A stretch of 64,000 nucleotides of DNA from Rhodonellum sp041748555 (GCA_041748555.1 JBGTDA010000093.1:34510-98509), one strand, 5' to 3'. Positions 27,157 through 37,660 are shown, counted from the stretch's first letter. The notes: generated by a model not told the origin, from the sequence alone. Made by a program: numbers and translations.

Positions 27157-29583
27157 ATGCATTTTGACTTCAAAAGAGATATCCTTCCCCATTTGATCGG
27201 GGTTACAGTTTTTTATATCGTTGTCCTGTTTTATTTTGCTCCGGCTGTCCTTCAGGATGAGGTTATTTTCCAGCAGGACATACTTCAGTGGGAAGGAACA
27301 GCAAAGGAAGTTCTCGATTATCGGGAGGCCACGGGTGAAGAAGCTTTGTGGACAAACAGGCTTTTTGGAGGCATGCCTGCGTATTTGGTGAGTTTGGAGC
27401 TCAGCGGAGACATTACAAATTTCCTTACCAAAGTCCTGACACTCGGACTTCCGCACCCCGTCAATTCACTGTTTTTTGGAATGGTGGCCATGTACATCCT
27501 GCTACTCAGCTTTAAGATCCGACCGGAATTCTCCGCAATCGGTGCCATTGCTTTTGCTTTCAACTCTTTTAATGTGATTAGTTTGGACGCAGGACATAAT
27601 GCAAAAATCTGGGCAATTTGCCTGATTCCTCTGATATTGGCCGGTATCCATCTGGCCCTGACCAACAAAAAGTGGCTTGGACTGGCCCTGTTCACCTTAG
27701 GTCTGATGCTGCAACTAAAATTCAACCATATACAGATTACCTACTATACTATAATCATTGTTTTGATTTATGGAATAGGTCAGCTATACCTTGCCTTTCA
27801 ACATAAAACCCTTCCGGATTTTGGCAAGACCTTAGCAATTTTGTTGATCGGTGCAGTCATGGCAGTTGGCGCAAATCTGAGCAGGATTGTCTCCGTCTAT
27901 GAATATGGGGCATTTTCAACGCGTGGAGAAGCCAATTTGAGTGCTTCCGGAAGTGATCAACAGGGATTGGACAAAGAATACGCATTCCGTTGGTCCCAGG
28001 GAAAATTGGAAACCATGACGCTTTTGGTTCCTTATTTTTACGGAGGTGGAAGTGCAGAATCTTTGGATGACGATTCCAAAACTGCAGCTGCTTTACGGTC
28101 CAATGGGGTAGATAATGCCCAGATTCAAGGTTTTATTGCCGGTGCACCCACATATTGGGGAGATCAACCGGGAACCGGCGGACCTATTTATGGCGGAGCA
28201 ATTATGGTTTTCTTATTTGTGTTGGGGCTGATCTTTGCTCCTAAAACCTATCGATATGTATTTTTAAGCATTACCATTCTTTCCCTTTTACTCGCCTGGG
28301 GAAGGAATCTGGAATGGTTCAACTACGCTATTTTTGATTATTTACCGGGTTATAATAAATTCCGCGCTGTGTCAATGGCATTGGGAATAACCCTATTTGC
28401 CATACCTGTTCTGGGATGTCTGGGCCTGGAAAACCTTTTTCAACAAAACAAAAATAAAAAAGCTGTAAAAAATCTCCTGATCGCCTTGGCTGTAACAGGT
28501 GGGCTATGTTTGTTGCTGGTATTGTTTGCAGGGATTTTCGGTTTTAGGGGTGCAGTGGATGGCAGCCTTCCGGATTGGCTGGTTTCTCCGATTCAGGAGG
28601 ACCGAAAAGCGATGTTGAGATCAAGTGCATTCCGAAGTTTGGTTTTTATACTGCTTGCTGCAGGGTTGATCTTTGCAGCTTTAAAAGAAAAAATCAATTA
28701 TCTCTGGGTTGGAATAGGCATTGTTCTTCTTATGGTCATTGATCTCTGGAGTCTCAACAAAAATTACCTGAATGAGGATTCATTTCAAGAAAGCCCTAGA
28801 GCGCAGTTCTTTGCCCCTACTCCTGCTGATCAAAGAATCATGAAGGATGAGGGTTATTTCCGAGTATTGAATCTTGAAAATCCATTCAACGAAGCCCGCA
28901 CCAGTTATTTTTTCAACAGCATCGGAGGATATCACGGTGCCAAGATGAGGCGCTATCAGGAATTGATTGAAAATGTTTTGGCTCCCGAGATCCAGGAATT
29001 CATACAAAAAGCTCAGGAAGGGAATTTTGATTATGAAGGGCTGAATGTGCTCAATATGTTGAACACCAAATACATCATGGCCGGAACTGCCGCGAACGCT
29101 GTATTTGTAAACCCCGAAGCCAATGGTCCGGCATGGTTTCCCGAATCTGTCAGAAATGTAAGCACCAATGATGAAGAACTGGCTTTGATAGCAACCTTAG
29201 ATACTGAAAATACAGCAACTGTAAATTCAGCTGAATTCGGCGAGGTTGAGGCAGGAGCAGGAAAAACAGAATTGGAAAGCTATGGGCCAAATAAGCTGAA
29301 TTATGAAGTCAATGCACAGAAAGGCGGATTGGTGGTTTTTGGAGAAATCTATTATCCGGGAGGCTGGAAAGCTTTTGTGAACGGAACAGAAACGGAGATC
29401 ATCAGGACCAATTATCTTTTGCGTGGAGTTGTTGTTCCTGTAGGCCAGTCAAAAGTTGAAATGAGATTTGAACCTGAAAGTTATTTGATGACCAAAGATC
29501 TTGTGGTGGCATTTCAGTATTTGATTATACTCATGTTGATTATCGGAATTACCTTATCTCTTAAATCTTATTTGAAGCCATGA
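27157..29583 (+). CDS. YfhO-family membrane protein
   Basis: An 808-residue polytopic membrane protein with about 12-13 helices and a large C-terminal exposed domain (about residues 560-770). It shows the family's N-terminal pattern: first helix, then periplasmic loop with the DILQWEGTAKEVLDYREATG and LFGGMPAYL elements. YfhO proteins have a GT-C-like fold and in Firmicutes are needed for glycosylation of lipoteichoic acid; in Bacteroidota they are thought to glycosylate envelope polymers. The next gene overlaps it by four bases (ATGA), which ties it to the methyltransferase and GT4 downstream. Confidence 0.88.
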   Translation: MHFDFKRDILPHLIGVTVFYIVVLFYFAPAVLQDEVIFQQDILQWEGTAKEVLDYREATGEEALWTNRLFGGMPAYLVSLELSGDITNFLTKVLTLGLPHPVNSLFFGMVAMYILLLSFKIRPEFSAIGAIAFAFNSFNVISLDAGHNAKIWAICLIPLILAGIHLALTNKKWLGLALFTLGLMLQLKFNHIQITYYTIIIVLIYGIGQLYLAFQHKTLPDFGKTLAILLIGAVMAVGANLSRIVSVYEYGAFSTRGEANLSASGSDQQGLDKEYAFRWSQGKLETMTLLVPYFYGGGSAESLDDDSKTAAALRSNGVDNAQIQGFIAGAPTYWGDQPGTGGPIYGGAIMVFLFVLGLIFAPKTYRYVFLSITILSLLLAWGRNLEWFNYAIFDYLPGYNKFRAVSMALGITLFAIPVLGCLGLENLFQQNKNKKAVKNLLIALAVTGGLCLLLVLFAGIFGFRGAVDGSLPDWLVSPIQEDRKAMLRSSAFRSLVFILLAAGLIFAALKEKINYLWVGIGIVLLMVIDLWSLNKNYLNEDSFQESPRAQFFAPTPADQRIMKDEGYFRVLNLENPFNEARTSYFFNSIGGYHGAKMRRYQELIENVLAPEIQEFIQKAQEGNFDYEGLNVLNMLNTKYIMAGTAANAVFVNPEANGPAWFPESVRNVSTNDEELALIATLDTENTATVNSAEFGEVEAGAGKTELESYGPNKLNYEVNAQKGGLVVFGEIYYPGGWKAFVNGTETEIIRTNYLLRGVVVPVGQSKVEMRFEPESYLMTKDLVVAFQYLIILMLIIGITLSLKSYLKP

Positions 29584-30287
29584 GCAATAAAGAAAGTGTT
29601 AGCAAATATTATGATGGCTACGTAGGTATACAGGAAAAGATAGGTATCAATTCCAGACATTTCCATATTATCGACAAGCTTTCAAAATCAGGTTTAAAGC
29701 CCCATCATCATGTGCTTGAAGTTGGTTGTGGCATAGGAACTGTAAGCCAATTAATTGCCCGAAAAGTGTCGAGGGGATCAGTCTTAGCAGTTGACATCAG
29801 TGAAAAAAGCATAATAAAAGCTCGTAGTCTTTGGAAAAATATTAATAATATTCACTTTGAGGTATCGGATATGACCGATTTTGAAATAAAGGGAAAAACA
29901 TTTGACTTTTTTGTTTTCCCGGATGTGCTGGAGCATATACCTGTGGAACAACATGTCCATTTATTTGATAAAATCCGGCAACATTCCCATGATTATTCCA
30001 TCGTGTTCATTCATATCCCGGCACCCAGATTTTTAAATTACAATATTGAATACCAACCACATAAGTTACAAATAATAGATCAACCATTAGATACCGCTAC
30101 CTTATTATTAGCATTGAAAAATAATGGTTACTATTTGGATAAAATGGAAACATATGCCGTTTTTTATGAGGAGAAGGATTATCAATATTTTATCTTCAAA
30201 AGGGATTTGCCTCTAAAAACCAGTACTATAAGGAAAAAATGGCCTGTTTTTCTGGAAAGAATGAGGCTCAAAATAAAAACGGGTTAA
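29580..30287 (+). CDS. Class I SAM-dependent methyltransferase
   Basis: A 235-residue cytoplasmic methyltransferase. Motif I is VLEVGCGIGTVS (about residues 44-55), followed by VLAVDISEKSI (motif II, acidic ribose-binding Asp) and FVFPDVLEHI (post-II, as in UbiE/Coq5-like proteins). The C-terminus is not family-specific. Four-base overlap with YfhO (ATGA) and the nearby glycosyltransferase suggest it methylates a sugar or lipid carrier used in surface glycan synthesis, which is inference. Confidence 0.88.
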   Translation: MSNKESVSKYYDGYVGIQEKIGINSRHFHIIDKLSKSGLKPHHHVLEVGCGIGTVSQLIARKVSRGSVLAVDISEKSIIKARSLWKNINNIHFEVSDMTDFEIKGKTFDFFVFPDVLEHIPVEQHVHLFDKIRQHSHDYSIVFIHIPAPRFLNYNIEYQPHKLQIIDQPLDTATLLLALKNNGYYLDKMETYAVFYEEKDYQYFIFKRDLPLKTSTIRKKWPVFLERMRLKIKTG

Positions 30288-30320
30288 TCAATTAAACTTG
30301 GTATTTGAATATCCATACAA

Positions 30321-31349
30321 ATGTTTATGATTCTATATATTTATCCGGTCAGTACAGCATTTACAGACCGAGACGTAGAAATGCTTTCAACTGTGTTTAA
30401 GGTTCGGTGCCTGAAATTTACCACAAACCCATTGTTATTACCTTTTTATTTTGTTTTCCAATTCCTCCAATTAATTGTCTATCTTCCAATAACAAGCCAT
30501 TATCTATGTTTTTTTGGTGGCTATCATTCTGTTTTGCCAACTTTTTTTGGAAGGGTTTTTGGGAAAAAAACCTATATACAATGCGGTGGTACAGATGCTA
30601 TAAATATGCCTGAAATCAATTATGGTAATTTCAGGAAAAAATGGTTGAAATTCGCTACTGTTTATAGTTTTAAAAACTGTCACAAAATTCTGCCAGTTGC
30701 AGATTCACTAGTAAAGTCAGAATATAATTATGACCTCTTAATTTCTTCTAATCAAGGATTACGGAATTTAATTCCCAATCTCAACACACCTATTGAAGTA
30801 ATATATAATGGTTTCGATTCGAATTTTTGGAGAGATTTTGGAAATGAAAGGAAGAAAAACACTTTTGTCACTGTCGCAAAAGGAATATGCAATCCAACAA
30901 GGGCAAGGATTAAAGGTATTGATCTTATTGAAGAACTTGCCGTATTATTCCCCGACTATTTCTTTACCATTGTTGGGGATGAAAGTTTTAAAGGAAAACC
31001 CAACAACATAAAAGTTATCGGACCATCGAATAAAAAAGAATTAAGAGAAATTTTAAATGATAACCGTTATTATTTACAATTATCCACCTCAGAAGGTTTT
31101 CCCAATTCATTAGCTGAAGCCATGCTATGTGGCTGTGTACCTATTGGATCTGCCGTGGGTGATATTCCAAACATCATTGGAGATGCAGGATTCATTCTGG
31201 AAAGAAAAGACACTTTGAAACTTGCATTAATTATAAAATCTTTGGACAGTATAAATTTTGATTTCCTAAGGAAAAAGGCAAGGGAAAGGGTTTCCTCCAA
31301 TTTTACTTATCAAAGAAGAAAAGAAAAGCTACTTGCACTTTTCAATTAG
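30321..31349 (+). CDS. Glycosyltransferase family 4 protein
   Basis: A 342-residue GT-B enzyme. The C-terminal nucleotide-sugar half shows FVTVAKGICNPTRARIKGID, VIGPSNKKELREIL and the acidic EGFPNSLAEAMLCGCVPIGS motif with the E-x7-E signature. The N-terminal acceptor half is more hydrophobic than usual, suggesting membrane association. It follows the methyltransferase by 33 bases on the same strand. The donor and acceptor sugars are unknown. It likely builds an envelope polysaccharide exported by the flippase at 35707. Confidence 0.88.
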   Translation: MFMILYIYPVSTAFTDRDVEMLSTVFKVRCLKFTTNPLLLPFYFVFQFLQLIVYLPITSHYLCFFGGYHSVLPTFFGRVFGKKTYIQCGGTDAINMPEINYGNFRKKWLKFATVYSFKNCHKILPVADSLVKSEYNYDLLISSNQGLRNLIPNLNTPIEVIYNGFDSNFWRDFGNERKKNTFVTVAKGICNPTRARIKGIDLIEELAVLFPDYFFTIVGDESFKGKPNNIKVIGPSNKKELREILNDNRYYLQLSTSEGFPNSLAEAMLCGCVPIGSAVGDIPNIIGDAGFILERKDTLKLALIIKSLDSINFDFLRKKARERVSSNFTYQRRKEKLLALFN

Positions 31350-31427
31350 TTGAAGAATAAAAAAATCTTTCTAATTATAAAAGTGATTCAATAATTGAAG
31401 TAACTTTCATCGCCCATTTATTTATTT

Positions 31428-34400
31428 ATGAATAAAACCTTCTTCTTTTTGATGTTTATTGCTGTTATAGCTTTGAGCAACTCCTTATTAAGTCAAGAAA
31501 ATAGATTTACTGATAGTGCTTTTACCAACCTCAATAATTTAAATGAAGATAACGAATTAGGTTCCTCCGTATACAGAGTGGATGCCAATAATTTTTTTAA
31601 AGATAAATATTTTAATCAACCGCCTCCAAATTGTTCATTTGTTCCTGATCCGGCAAAAGAGTTTGAAATTAAATTTGAATATAAAACCTCACGTGATGTC
31701 CCAACTTATATAACTCCCATTGTTGGTGATATAAATAATGATGATATTATTGAAATTATTTCAATGGGCATGAAAGGTTTTTTCCCACACGGAAGTTCAA
31801 CATCGGGAGAAAGATCCGGGAATATTTTAATTTTTGATGGCCGATCAGGCCAACTGATAAGAGAAATTGAGACTCCACTCATGGCTTTTCAAGGCCCTAC
31901 GCCCATTGTCATTGGAGATATAACCATGGATGGCAATGCCGAAATAATCATTTCAACGATGGACCATGCGGAAAATCTCCCGGAAGAAAGGGGAATTTTG
32001 ATTTGCTATAATCATGAAGGCAAAGAGTTGTGGAGATCAAATACACAGGTTGGGGTTTATTCCCCTTTACGATATGGTGGCGTACCAGCGTTAGCAGATT
32101 TTAATCAGGATGGAAAACCCGAAGTATATATTTACAATGAAATATTCAATGCACAGACTGGTCAAAAACTAATAGATGGAGGACCCAACGGAATTGGGTT
32201 AATGGGAACTCATATATTAGGTGCTGTATCCACCACCGTTGCTGCTGATTTTACAGACCATCCTGGATTAGAGCTTGCTGCGGGAAACACCTTATATGAA
32301 GTGACGATTAATAATCTTAACGGCACTGCAGGAAATAGCATGTTCTCAAAAAAAGCGAACTTTACATTAAATGGAAGTCCGTCCCAAGATGGGTATACTG
32401 CCGTTGTTGATTTAGATTTAGATGGAAAACTGGATATTGTAGTCACGTCTGGTCGAAAAAACACTGCATCTTTAATTGAAAGGACTGTCTATGCATGGAA
32501 TCCAAGAAATGGTAACTTGATTGCATACGCAACTCTCCCTCAAGAAGGTGGGACGGCTTTACATACCAGTCTTGCATTTATTGGAGATGTAAATGGAGAT
32601 GGCAAACCTAATATAGGAGTCTGTACTCCATTTAAAGTCGATATGTTTGCTTACGATGGGACAACACAATTAAAAAAATTATGGGACCTGAATACAACTG
32701 ATCTTTCAGGTCAAACCAAACTTACAATGTTTGACTTTAATCAAGACGGTGTCCAGGAGATAGTTTATAGAGATGAAACAAAATTGATGATTATTAACGG
32801 GTCAGGAGATACCCCAATAATTTTAAAAGATATCCCTTCCTTTTCTCATACAGGTGCAGAGGGTCCTGTAATCGCTGATGTTAACAATGATGGAAGCGCC
32901 CAGATTTTAGTTACCTCAAATACCTCGGGACAACCAGATGTCCCAATCGGTAGAATAGAATTTTTTTCGTCTGGTCTTCAGCCTTGGGCACCCGCTCGGA
33001 GGGTGTGGAATCAATATGCTTATTTTAATGTCAATGTAAATGATGACTTATCCATACCTATATTCCAACCAACTCACAGCGAAGCTTTTTTCAATGACCC
33101 TTCCAGATGTCCTGTATCTTTTCAAAAACGACCATTAAATAACTTTTTGGTCCAATCTACCTATTACGATGCTAATGGATGCCAGGCTTTTCCATTACCT
33201 GATGCAACTATTGAATTAGATGATGATTTTTCTCTCTGCACTCCTTCAAATCCGCTAATAATAACATTCAAAATAAAAAATGGAAGTTCTGACTCGGAAA
33301 TACCCTCAGGTTTACCTATTTCAATCTATGATGGAGATCCTTTTGATAAAGGAATTCTAATCGGATCTACCCACCTGACAAAAAATGTTGCCGCAAATGG
33401 AGTCAGTGAAGTGGTAAGCATTTCTTTAGATCCATCAGAGGTAAATCAAAAATTATATATAGTAGCAAATACTCCTCAAAACATTAAAGAGACAAGTTCC
33501 TCAAAAGATTTTCTCGAGTGTGATTACTTAAATAATATTGAAGTTCTGACTTTGAGTTTTACAGAACCGAATGCGCCAGAAGGACCAATAGAGCAAAATT
33601 TTTGTGATGGCTCCAGAATAGAAAATCTCCAAACGAACGGTGAAAACATCAAATGGTATGATGCTGACATTGAGGGAAAACTGTTGTCGCCAAACTCAAT
33701 ATTAGTTGATGGTCAAACCTATTTTGCTTCCCAAACAATTGAAAATTGTGAATCGTCAGGAAGGCTTGAGGTAAAAGTCAACCTTGAGAAAACGCCAACC
33801 CCTGATGGCCCAACAGAGCAGCCATTTTGTACCGTAAACAAAGTAAAAGATTTAATTATTAATGGAAGTAACATCAAATGGTATCTTTCAGAGACAGGAA
33901 AGGATTTGGTCGGATCAGAAGAAATTGTAAGTGACGGACAGACCTATTTTGCTTCCCAAACAATAGAAGGTTGTGAATCTTTCAATAGGCATCCAGTGAT
34001 GGTAATAGGTGTTGATCCCCCCTTTGGTAATTCCGTTCAAGAATTTTGTGAGCTGGGTAAAATATCAGATTTATTTGTAGATGGAATTGACATAAAATGG
34101 TTTGATAGCCCAGAATCAGAAATCCCTTTGTCTTCTGAGGAAAATCTATCAGATAGCGAAATTTACTATGCAAGTCAGACTGTCGGTGGTTGTGAATCTA
34201 CCGATAGGTTGGCTGTACTGGTCTCACAAGTCCAAATAGAAGACCCTATTGCAGAGCCAATCCAAAAATTTTGTAATTCAACGGAATCTACGCTATCATC
34301 AATAATAGTTGCAGGAACCGATTTAGTTTGGTACGACAGAGAAGCAGGTGGTGAAATATTACCTGCTAATCAAATTTTATTAAATGGGGAAACTTATTTT

Positions 34401-34787
34401 GTTGTCAGCAAAAGTCAAACAGCAGACTGTGAAGGTAAGAGATTTAGTGTTCAGGTCTTTTTAGAGGTTTGCGATTTAGAAGTATTTAATGCCTTAAGTT
34501 TAAAGTCCAATAACAAAAATGATTATTTAAAAATCAGGAATATTGAATTCTTCCCTGATAATAAATTGGAGATTTATAACCGATATGGAAAAAAGGTATA
34601 TGGAATAGAAAATTATGGAACTGCTGAAAATCTTTTTTACGGTGAATCGAACGTAGAAGGAGTAGTAAAAAGAGAATCTAAACTTCCAACAGGCTCCTAT
34701 CTCTACAAACTTACTTATTTTCACTCTATCGACAGCCAGTATAAAACATTGACAGGAACTTTATTTATTATAAATGATATCAAATAA
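31428..34787 (+). CDS. Large T9SS type B cargo protein with FG-GAP and Ig-like repeats
   Basis: A 1119-residue secreted protein. After a signal peptide, residues about 80-540 contain seven calcium-loop repeats of the D-x-N/D-x-D-G type (GDINNDDIIEI, GDITMDGNAEI, ADFNQDGKPEV, VDLDLDGKLDI, GDVNGDGKPNI, FDFNQDGVQEI, ADVNNDGSAQI), forming an FG-GAP/VCBS propeller. Residues about 700-1010 hold four Ig-like repeats of the form EQ.FC...I..L...G..IKWYD...YFASQT...CES. The C-terminus (IRNIEFFPDNKLEIYNRYG to the end) is a type B, gliding-motility-associated sorting domain for type IX secretion. The PorP/SprF gene five bases downstream fits its export or anchoring partner. It is a likely surface adhesin or sheath protein. 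Confidence 0.9.
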   Translation: MNKTFFFLMFIAVIALSNSLLSQENRFTDSAFTNLNNLNEDNELGSSVYRVDANNFFKDKYFNQPPPNCSFVPDPAKEFEIKFEYKTSRDVPTYITPIVGDINNDDIIEIISMGMKGFFPHGSSTSGERSGNILIFDGRSGQLIREIETPLMAFQGPTPIVIGDITMDGNAEIIISTMDHAENLPEERGILICYNHEGKELWRSNTQVGVYSPLRYGGVPALADFNQDGKPEVYIYNEIFNAQTGQKLIDGGPNGIGLMGTHILGAVSTTVAADFTDHPGLELAAGNTLYEVTINNLNGTAGNSMFSKKANFTLNGSPSQDGYTAVVDLDLDGKLDIVVTSGRKNTASLIERTVYAWNPRNGNLIAYATLPQEGGTALHTSLAFIGDVNGDGKPNIGVCTPFKVDMFAYDGTTQLKKLWDLNTTDLSGQTKLTMFDFNQDGVQEIVYRDETKLMIINGSGDTPIILKDIPSFSHTGAEGPVIADVNNDGSAQILVTSNTSGQPDVPIGRIEFFSSGLQPWAPARRVWNQYAYFNVNVNDDLSIPIFQPTHSEAFFNDPSRCPVSFQKRPLNNFLVQSTYYDANGCQAFPLPDATIELDDDFSLCTPSNPLIITFKIKNGSSDSEIPSGLPISIYDGDPFDKGILIGSTHLTKNVAANGVSEVVSISLDPSEVNQKLYIVANTPQNIKETSSSKDFLECDYLNNIEVLTLSFTEPNAPEGPIEQNFCDGSRIENLQTNGENIKWYDADIEGKLLSPNSILVDGQTYFASQTIENCESSGRLEVKVNLEKTPTPDGPTEQPFCTVNKVKDLIINGSNIKWYLSETGKDLVGSEEIVSDGQTYFASQTIEGCESFNRHPVMVIGVDPPFGNSVQEFCELGKISDLFVDGIDIKWFDSPESEIPLSSEENLSDSEIYYASQTVGGCESTDRLAVLVSQVQIEDPIAEPIQKFCNSTESTLSSIIVAGTDLVWYDREAGGEILPANQILLNGETYFVVSKSQTADCEGKRFSVQVFLEVCDLEVFNALSLKSNNKNDYLKIRNIEFFPDNKLEIYNRYGKKVYGIENYGTAENLFYGESNVEGVVKRESKLPTGSYLYKLTYFHSIDSQYKTLTGTLFIINDIK

Positions 34788-34792
34788 TTTTT

Positions 34793-35704
34793 ATGAAAAA
34801 TCTTTTCTTTGTTTTCTTCTTGCTGATCATTTTCAATTGCCTTGGACAGTCCGATCCCAAACTATCAGTATTTAATTTCAATCCTTTAGTTTATAACCCC
34901 TCATTTGCAGGATCCAGTGGGACACTCAGTATAATTGGAATTCACAGTTCCCAATTTCTAAATTTTGATGGTGCACCACACACCCAGTATTTTTCCGCTC
35001 ACGGATTATTTCATAACCATAATCTTGGATTGGGTTTGGACATCATAAACGACCAATTTGATATCACAAAAGAATTCTCAATTAATAGTAACATCTCCTA
35101 TTTTTTGAAATTAAATGATAGCTGGAAATTTTCCTTCGGATTAAAGGCAGGATTAAAAAGAATTTCTACTGACTATTCAAGTCTAAATATTTTAGATCCG
35201 GATGAGGATATTTTCCAAAATAGCATAAACTTAATTCAACCGAATTTAGGGATTGGTTTCTATTTGTCCTCAGATTTGTTTTATATCGGTGCTTCAACTC
35301 CAACGCTTATTTTGCAGGATTACTCTTCTCCTTTTGAATCAAGATTTAACCCAAAAAATTCAAATTATTATTTAACCACAGGGTATAATTTTTTTATTAA
35401 TGATAAGATGAATTTCAGACCATCAGCTTTAGTGAGGGTTGTGAATGGTGCTCCATATAGCAGTTTATTTTCTTTGATTTGGGATTATAATTCCAATATT
35501 TTCACCGGTATAAATTATGAAACAAAATCCAGTATTGGTGCTTTAATTGGCTTTGAGATAATCCAAGACTTTAATATGGGTTATGCAATTGATCATTCTA
35601 CAAGTGGACTAGCAAGGTATACAAAAGGCTCACATACCGTCTTTCTAAGCTATAAATTGAACGATTCTAAAAGAAAATCCATTCTTCCCTGTTTTTATTA
35701 TTAA
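34793..35704 (+). CDS. PorP/SprF-family T9SS outer-membrane protein
   Basis: A 303-residue outer-membrane beta-barrel. The signal peptide ends NCLGQ, followed by the family opening FNFNPLVYNPSFAGSSGTLS (N-P-x-x-Y-N-P-A-x-A-G consensus) and HGLFHNHNLGLGLDI. PorP/SprF proteins sit next to genes for type B cargo and are needed to secrete or hold that cargo at the surface. The gene starts five bases after the cargo gene and ends two bases before the flippase gene, so all are in one transcription unit. Confidence 0.9.
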   Translation: MKNLFFVFFLLIIFNCLGQSDPKLSVFNFNPLVYNPSFAGSSGTLSIIGIHSSQFLNFDGAPHTQYFSAHGLFHNHNLGLGLDIINDQFDITKEFSINSNISYFLKLNDSWKFSFGLKAGLKRISTDYSSLNILDPDEDIFQNSINLIQPNLGIGFYLSSDLFYIGASTPTLILQDYSSPFESRFNPKNSNYYLTTGYNFFINDKMNFRPSALVRVVNGAPYSSLFSLIWDYNSNIFTGINYETKSSIGALIGFEIIQDFNMGYAIDHSTSGLARYTKGSHTVFLSYKLNDSKRKSILPCFYY

Positions 35705-35706
35705 TA

Positions 35707-37185
35707 ATGAAAATAATCGCCAAGCAAAGCATCCTCACCACAATTTCTTCCTATCTGGGTGTTTTGATTGGCTATTTCAATGTCCTGTGGTTGATGCCAT
35801 ATGCTCTGGATCCGGAGCAGATCGGTATTTTCAGAACGATACAGGATATGGCCTTGCTTTTTGTTCCCTTTGCCCAACTCGGATTAGGCAACGGCATCAC
35901 CAGATTTTACCCAAAAGTCAAAGCTGAAAAATTTGCTTTTTTTACCCTCAGTCTGGTTTTGACGCTCCTAGGATTTATAGTGGTGGCGGGTCTGTTTCTG
36001 ATCTTCAGAGATAATATTGTAAATGCATTTGCTAGAAATTCTCCCGAAGTCATCAACTTTCTGGGTGTTGTGCTTTTCATAACTTTTTTCTCTGTTATGA
36101 ACACCATTCTTGATGCATTTTGCAGGTCATTTATCAAGGTGGCTGTACCGGCTTTTTTCAGAGATGTGGTGCTCAGGCTGTTGATTGCGGTCTTGATCTC
36201 AACCTACCTGCTAGACTATCTTACTTTTGACCAACTGATGTGGGGATTGGTGATAGTTTATCTGACTGCATTGATTGGGATGATTGGATATATGTTGAAG
36301 ATCAGGATCTTCAAACTGGATTTTAACTTCAGCTCCTTTCCTTTTGATTTCAAAAAAGAATTCATCGGTTACAGCATGATTACCCTGCTGGGCACTGCGG
36401 GAGCTATTTTGATCGTGAAAATCGACAGCCTGATGGTCAGTTCGATGATCGGATTAAATGCCAACGCTATTTATACCATTGCTTTTTCCATTGCAGTCGT
36501 AATTGAGATGCCTAGAAGGGCTATATCACAGGTTGTGATGCCGGTAATCTCCGAGCATTTTTCCAGAAATGAACATGCTGAAATCAACCTGCTCTATAAA
36601 AAAATAGCCGTCCACCAATTGCTTTTATGCCTTTTGATCTTTTTGGGAATCTGGTCCAACATAGACAACCTATATCATTTTGTTCCAAACAATGAAGTTT
36701 ATGAGGCCGGCAAATGGGTGGTCCTTTTGATAGGCTTGGGAAAACTCTCCGATGTGCTTTTTTCTGTCAATGGTGAAATCATCGTTTTCTCCAAATTCTA
36801 TATCTTCAATATTACCGCAACGGTGTTGATGAGTATTGCCGTGATTGCATTCAATTTGTTGCTGATTCCACAATATGGAATCGAGGGTGCTGCTTTGGCT
36901 TCATTGATTGCCATGTTTTTTTACAACCTGCTAAAATACTTCTATGTGAAAATAAGATTGGGTTTTGATCCATTTACACTGGATATTCTAAAAACCGTGA
37001 TTTTGGGAGGAATTACATTTATGATACAATATTACATTTTCCGCGGAGCGAGTTCAGGAATAGTCAATATTATCTTAAGATCAGCAACAATTATAATCAG
37101 CTACATGGGGGGGATTTTCTTATTGAACATTGTGGAGGAAACCCGGAAGGGAATCATGAAAAAAATTAAAAGGTCCGAGTCTTAG
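35707..37185 (+). CDS. Polysaccharide (Wzx-like) flippase, MATE-fold
   Basis: A 492-residue inner-membrane protein with 12-14 predicted helices of the oligosaccharide flippase / PST family: SILTTISSYLGVLIGYFNVLW at the N-terminus (quoted in part: SSYLGVLIGYFNVLW), IGLNANAIYTIAFSIA mid-protein and the long polar loop between helices 6 and 7. It flips lipid-linked oligosaccharides across the inner membrane. It is the last gene of the cluster with YfhO, methyltransferase, GT4, T9SS cargo and PorP, which suggests that the cargo is glycosylated or that a surface polysaccharide is assembled alongside. Confidence 0.9.
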   Translation: MKIIAKQSILTTISSYLGVLIGYFNVLWLMPYALDPEQIGIFRTIQDMALLFVPFAQLGLGNGITRFYPKVKAEKFAFFTLSLVLTLLGFIVVAGLFLIFRDNIVNAFARNSPEVINFLGVVLFITFFSVMNTILDAFCRSFIKVAVPAFFRDVVLRLLIAVLISTYLLDYLTFDQLMWGLVIVYLTALIGMIGYMLKIRIFKLDFNFSSFPFDFKKEFIGYSMITLLGTAGAILIVKIDSLMVSSMIGLNANAIYTIAFSIAVVIEMPRRAISQVVMPVISEHFSRNEHAEINLLYKKIAVHQLLLCLLIFLGIWSNIDNLYHFVPNNEVYEAGKWVVLLIGLGKLSDVLFSVNGEIIVFSKFYIFNITATVLMSIAVIAFNLLLIPQYGIEGAALASLIAMFFYNLLKYFYVKIRLGFDPFTLDILKTVILGGITFMIQYYIFRGASSGIVNIILRSATIIISYMGGIFLLNIVEETRKGIMKKIKRSES

Positions 37186-37652
37186 AGTGTTGCAAACCTC
37201 CGTACTGACAAGATTTGAGCTGCCTTGAAATCGCAAACTTCCACTGTTATCCTGCCTCCGTAGAGACGAGGTCCCAAATCACTTTTGGCGTTTGGGATGA
37301 GGCCTGTTTTTGAAAAGGGCTTCACTCGGTATTATTGTAATTTGTGAAGTTTGAACATGTCGGCGACCCGAACCTTTGGGCAAATATACGGAAACCGATT
37401 TAAAAATGTTGAGGATTTCAGGTTACAATTTTCAATAAAGAACATCATCTATTGCTTTACTTCTGTTTTTCAGGGTCTTGAACAATAAATAAAAAGCTGA
37501 CTTGAAATACTTTAGTTTTTGGGTATTTTAATGGTCACCATTCAAAAACCGTAACTGTTTCCTATAAAATAAATACCAGAACCAAGAATTTATGTGTGGA
37601 AGAAAACAAAATAATATTCTAAAAAAATTTACTTTTCAAACTTATAAAGGAT
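37186..37652. other. Intergenic region
   Basis: No convincing gene. GGTCCCAAATC (37272-37282) and GTTTGGGA..GGCC (37290-37306) can form a hairpin about 90 bases after the flippase stop and may be its terminator, though no T-run follows. A short phrase (TGGCGTTTGGG) recurs at 38901. Confidence 0.4.
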
Positions 37653-37660
37653 TAATTTTG
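37653..37660 (+). promoter_or_regulatory. -7 box of the universal stress protein gene
   Basis: TAATTTTG fits TAnnTTTG and ends 23 bases before the ATG at 37684. The -33 position is T-rich but has no exact TTG. Confidence 0.45.

Noticed and set aside
37340..37385. tRNA-like GGTTCGGGTCGCC segment on the minus strand
   Set aside because: It resembles a T-arm only; no acceptor, D or anticodon stem could be formed around it.
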